DNA from: a bacterium
Lineage (GTDB): Bacteria; 4484-113; JALSIF01
Reading direction: 5' to 3'
Assembly: GCA_026981635.1 (NCBI GenBank)
Contig: JALSIF010000029.1
Location: 1 to 5,845, forward strand
Length of the DNA: 5,845 bases
Under the pieces are notes generated by a model. It did no database searches, was not told the origin of the DNA, and worked only from the letters and a program-made list of their open reading frames with translations. This document shows positions 4,109 to 5,845 of this stretch, piece after piece; positions within the stretch are counted from its first letter, which is position 1; each line of letters opens with the position of its first letter. Made by a program: the position numbers and the translations under genes.

Positions 4109-5398
4109 GTGGAGATTTTCCGACCCAGGGTGGAGAGCGAGACCGGACGCCTTGAGATGGTGGTGGTGGAACCCCCAGGGCTCAACCACCTGGCCATGGA
4201 ACCCTCCGACCTGGAGCACTACTTCATCCGCGATGGAGAGCTTAAGGAGAACCCCGGCTACCTCCTGTTTGAGGACCTGCTCTTTGTGCGCCTGGCCCGC
4301 CGGGAGCACGACCAATTCACCTCAGTGCTCTCTGCCACCGGCCAGGTGCTCACCTTCTCCCAGCTCATGGCCGAAGCCCTAGAGCAGGAGGCGGCGGTGG
4401 AAGGTCTCATGGCTGGCCTGAGGGAGCTGGGAGATATTGACGGGGAGCTTGAAGAGGAGCTTCGTCACCTCAACCCATCAGACCTTGTCCTGGTGTTGAC
4501 CAGCGGCCGGAGGCGGGGCAGGCGCTTTGCCGAGCGCCTATTTGCCCCCCTGCCCAACCTGCTCTACACCAGAGACCTTGCCGCGGTGATGGGCAAGGTG
4601 GTGGTCCTCTCCTATGCCGCCAAGCCGGCCCGCTACCGGGAAATGCTCATGGCCCGCATCCTCTTCGCCCACCATCCCTCCCTCAGGGAGTGCAGACTGG
4701 TGGATCTGGGCCGGGCCGCACCTGGCCTCACCGTGGAGGGAGGAGACCTCATGGTGGTCTCTTCCCAGGTGGCCCTGATCGGCACCTCCGAGCGCACCTC
4801 CCGCCGGGCGGCAGAGCTCATTGCCGCAGAGCTGCTGGGCGAGGGCGGCTTTGAGGTGGTGCTTGCGGTGGAGGTGCCCCCCGAGCGGAGGGCGATGCAC
4901 CTGGACACGGTGTTTACCGTTATCGGCCCCGAGTGTGCGGTGGTCTATCCCCCCTACATTGAACAGCCCCCCGACGCCGATCCCCCCGGGGTGAGGGTCT
5001 ACCGGCTGGAGCGACCGGGGGACCGGATGGAGAAGCCCACCGGCCGCACCCTGCTTCGTGAGCTTGCTGAACTGGGCTACCACTTTGAGCCCATCGCCTG
5101 CGGGGGGAGGCGCTTCCGCCTGCTGCAGGACCGGGAGCAGTGGTCGGACGGGTGCAACCTGTTTGCCCTTGCCCCCAATGTGGTGGTCTGCTACGAGCGA
5201 AACGACGAGACCATTCGCGAACTCCAGCGCAACGACTTTCGGGTGGTCACCCCGGAGGAGTTCGTCAGGAACAGCGAGTTCTACCTCTCCCGTGCGCCGG
5301 AGCGCCGCACGGTGGTCGCCCTTGAGGGGGCCGAGCTTTGCCGGGGAAGGGGCGGCCCCCGCTGTATGACCCTGCCCCTGCGCCGGGCAACCGCCTAG
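4109..5398 (+). CDS. arcA: Arginine deiminase family enzyme
   Basis: Arginine deiminase hydrolyses arginine to citrulline and ammonia in the cytosol, the first step of the pathway that can yield ATP and raise pH. At 429 residues it is a little longer than usual (about 400-420). The guanidine-modifying fold is marked in order by EHDQF (66-70), PNLLYTRD (149-156), TVEGGD (208-213), IGTSERTS (224-231), MHLDTVFT (263-270) and GGPRCMTLPLRR (415-426). The catalytic set is complete: Asp156, Glu210, His264, Asp266 and the nucleophile Cys419. The N-terminal GRLEMVVVEPPG (13-24) matches the family's GxLxxVLVxxPG start, so the first dozen residues are an extension or the start is slightly late. No arcB, arcC or arginine/ornithine antiporter gene is in the window, so an ATP-yielding pathway is not shown. 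It is divergent from the Fur-family regulator, which may control it. Its stop lies eight bases from that of metK on the opposite strand. Confidence 0.9.
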   Translation: MEIFRPRVESETGRLEMVVVEPPGLNHLAMEPSDLEHYFIRDGELKENPGYLLFEDLLFVRLARREHDQFTSVLSATGQVLTFSQLMAEALEQEAAVEGLMAGLRELGDIDGELEEELRHLNPSDLVLVLTSGRRRGRRFAERLFAPLPNLLYTRDLAAVMGKVVVLSYAAKPARYREMLMARILFAHHPSLRECRLVDLGRAAPGLTVEGGDLMVVSSQVALIGTSERTSRRAAELIAAELLGEGGFEVVLAVEVPPERRAMHLDTVFTVIGPECAVVYPPYIEQPPDADPPGVRVYRLERPGDRMEKPTGRTLLRELAELGYHFEPIACGGRRFRLLQDREQWSDGCNLFALAPNVVVCYERNDETIRELQRNDFRVVTPEEFVRNSEFYLSRAPERRTVVALEGAELCRGRGGPRCMTLPLRRATA

Positions 5399-5412
5399 CT
5401 GGGGATCTAGGC
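5393..5412. terminator. Inverted repeat holding both stop codons of the convergent arginine deiminase and metK genes
   Basis: GCCTAG (5393-5398) and CTAGGC (5407-5412) are perfect inverted arms around an eight-base loop, CTGGGGAT. Each arm contains the TAG stop of the gene running into it, so the last codons and stops of both genes are mirror images. It could be a weak bidirectional terminator, but there is no T tract on either side and the six-pair stem is short. Confidence 0.35.
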
Positions 5413-5845
5413 CCCCGCCACCGACGCCCTGATGTTTAGCGCCTGTTGGACCTCCTCCACCTTGTCCAGCCGCTCCCAGGGGAGCTCCATGTCCTCCCTC
5501 CCCAGGTGGCCGTAGGCGCTGATGGGGGCATAGCGCACCTGGGTGAGCCCCAGCTCCTCAATCATGGCGGCGGGCCGGAAGTCAAAGATGCCCCCCTCCA
5601 TCAGCATCTGCTCAATCCGTTCCACTCCGACCCGCTGGGTGCCGAAGGTCTCCACGTGGATGGAGAAGGGCTTGGCCCGGCCGATGGCGTAGCTCACCTG
5701 CAGCTCCAGTCGGTCGGCTACCCCCGCCGCCACCAGGTTCTTGGCCACATAGCGGCAGTAGTAGGTGGCGCTGCGGTCCACCTTGGTTGGGTCCTTGCCC
5801 GAAAAGGCCCCCCCGCCGTGGCGGGAGGTTCCCCCGTAGGTGTCC
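5407..5845 (-). CDS. metK: S-adenosylmethionine synthetase, C-terminal part (5' end beyond window)
   Basis: The minus-strand frame is open from the window edge (first full codon at 5844) to a TAG at 5407-5409, giving the last 145 residues. The cytosolic enzyme joins methionine and ATP into S-adenosylmethionine, releasing phosphate and pyrophosphate. The fragment begins with DTYGG, followed by the family signature [19 protein letters not shown] and then [10 protein letters not shown], which carries ATP- and metal-binding residues. Later come [36 protein letters not shown] and a C-terminal [14 protein letters not shown]. The ATG inside the fragment (5781) is internal, because the conserved signature lies upstream of it. 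MetK supplies the substrate whose by-product AhcY, encoded at the left edge, recycles. Confidence 0.96.
   Translation of the reverse strand, partial: DTYGGTSRHGGGAFSGKDPTKVDRSATYYCRYVAKNLVAAGVADRLELQVSYAIGRAKPFSIHVETFGTQRVGVERIEQMLMEGGIFDFRPAAMIEELGLTQVRYAPISAYGHLGREDMELPWERLDKVEEVQQALNIRASVAGA

Noticed and set aside
3211-4200. TRAP target site ((G/T)AG triplets at 2-3 base spacing) near the TRAP gene
   Set aside because: Only pairs of suitably spaced triplets were found, such as GAG-TTT-GAG at the end of the TRAP gene and GAG-GG-GAG in the repeats; there is no run approaching seven to eleven.
4538-5083. Antisense open frame within the arginine deiminase gene
   Set aside because: The plus strand carries every catalytic motif of the deiminase; the antisense product is His/Gly-rich and has no family features.

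Overview
The window is 5.8 kb of high-GC bacterial DNA. By eye the G+C is well above 60% everywhere except one AT-rich gene. Codon use is strongly GC-biased, GTG starts are common, and several genes have a -10-like hexamer directly before the start codon instead of a Shine-Dalgarno. The species cannot be named from this. The short AhcY C-terminus ending in a WxxGT-like sequence, the leaderless-style starts and the GC-rich structured repeats would fit a deep-branching, perhaps thermophilic lineage such as Chloroflexota or Deinococcus-Thermus relatives, but that is a guess.

Layout from left to right. (1) The 3' end of adenosylhomocysteinase (ahcY, 1-219, +). (2) A gene-free block, about 220-700, packed with GC-rich structured repeats. 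(3) A two-gene secreted/lipoprotein module: an AT-rich, cysteine-rich exported protein (733-1452) and a small lipoprotein (1456-1938), both with perfect AGGAGG ribosome binding sites. (4) A second repeat block (2050-2187). (5) A trimeric-type purine nucleoside phosphorylase (2201-3061, +). (6) On the minus strand, a CAT-anticodon tRNA (3079-3151), a homologue of the trp RNA-binding attenuation protein TRAP/MtrB (3211-3516) and a Fur-family regulator (3564-4055). (7) Divergent from the Fur gene, an arginine deiminase (4109-5398, +). (8) Convergent with it, the 3' end of S-adenosylmethionine synthetase (metK, 5407-5845, -), running off the window.

Functionally, metK, ahcY and the nucleoside phosphorylase belong to the SAM cycle: SAM is made, used for methylation, and S-adenosylhomocysteine is split to homocysteine and adenosine, whose purine can be salvaged. 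The phosphorylase carries the 6-oxopurine (Asn) signature, so adenosine would first have to be deaminated. The secreted/lipoprotein module lies between ahcY and the phosphorylase gene, flanked by copies of the same repeat family including a perfect 42-bp direct repeat, as if inserted there. Fur, TRAP and the tRNA lie in one orientation and may be partly co-transcribed; the Fur and arginine deiminase genes share a 53-bp divergent control region.

The most interesting points are: the TRAP homologue, away from any trp gene and with an acidic C-terminal tail; the repeat family, whose copies keep a four-stem cloverleaf fold through compensatory base changes; the AT-rich cysteine-rich exported protein of unknown function; and the recurrent leaderless-type promoter arrangement.
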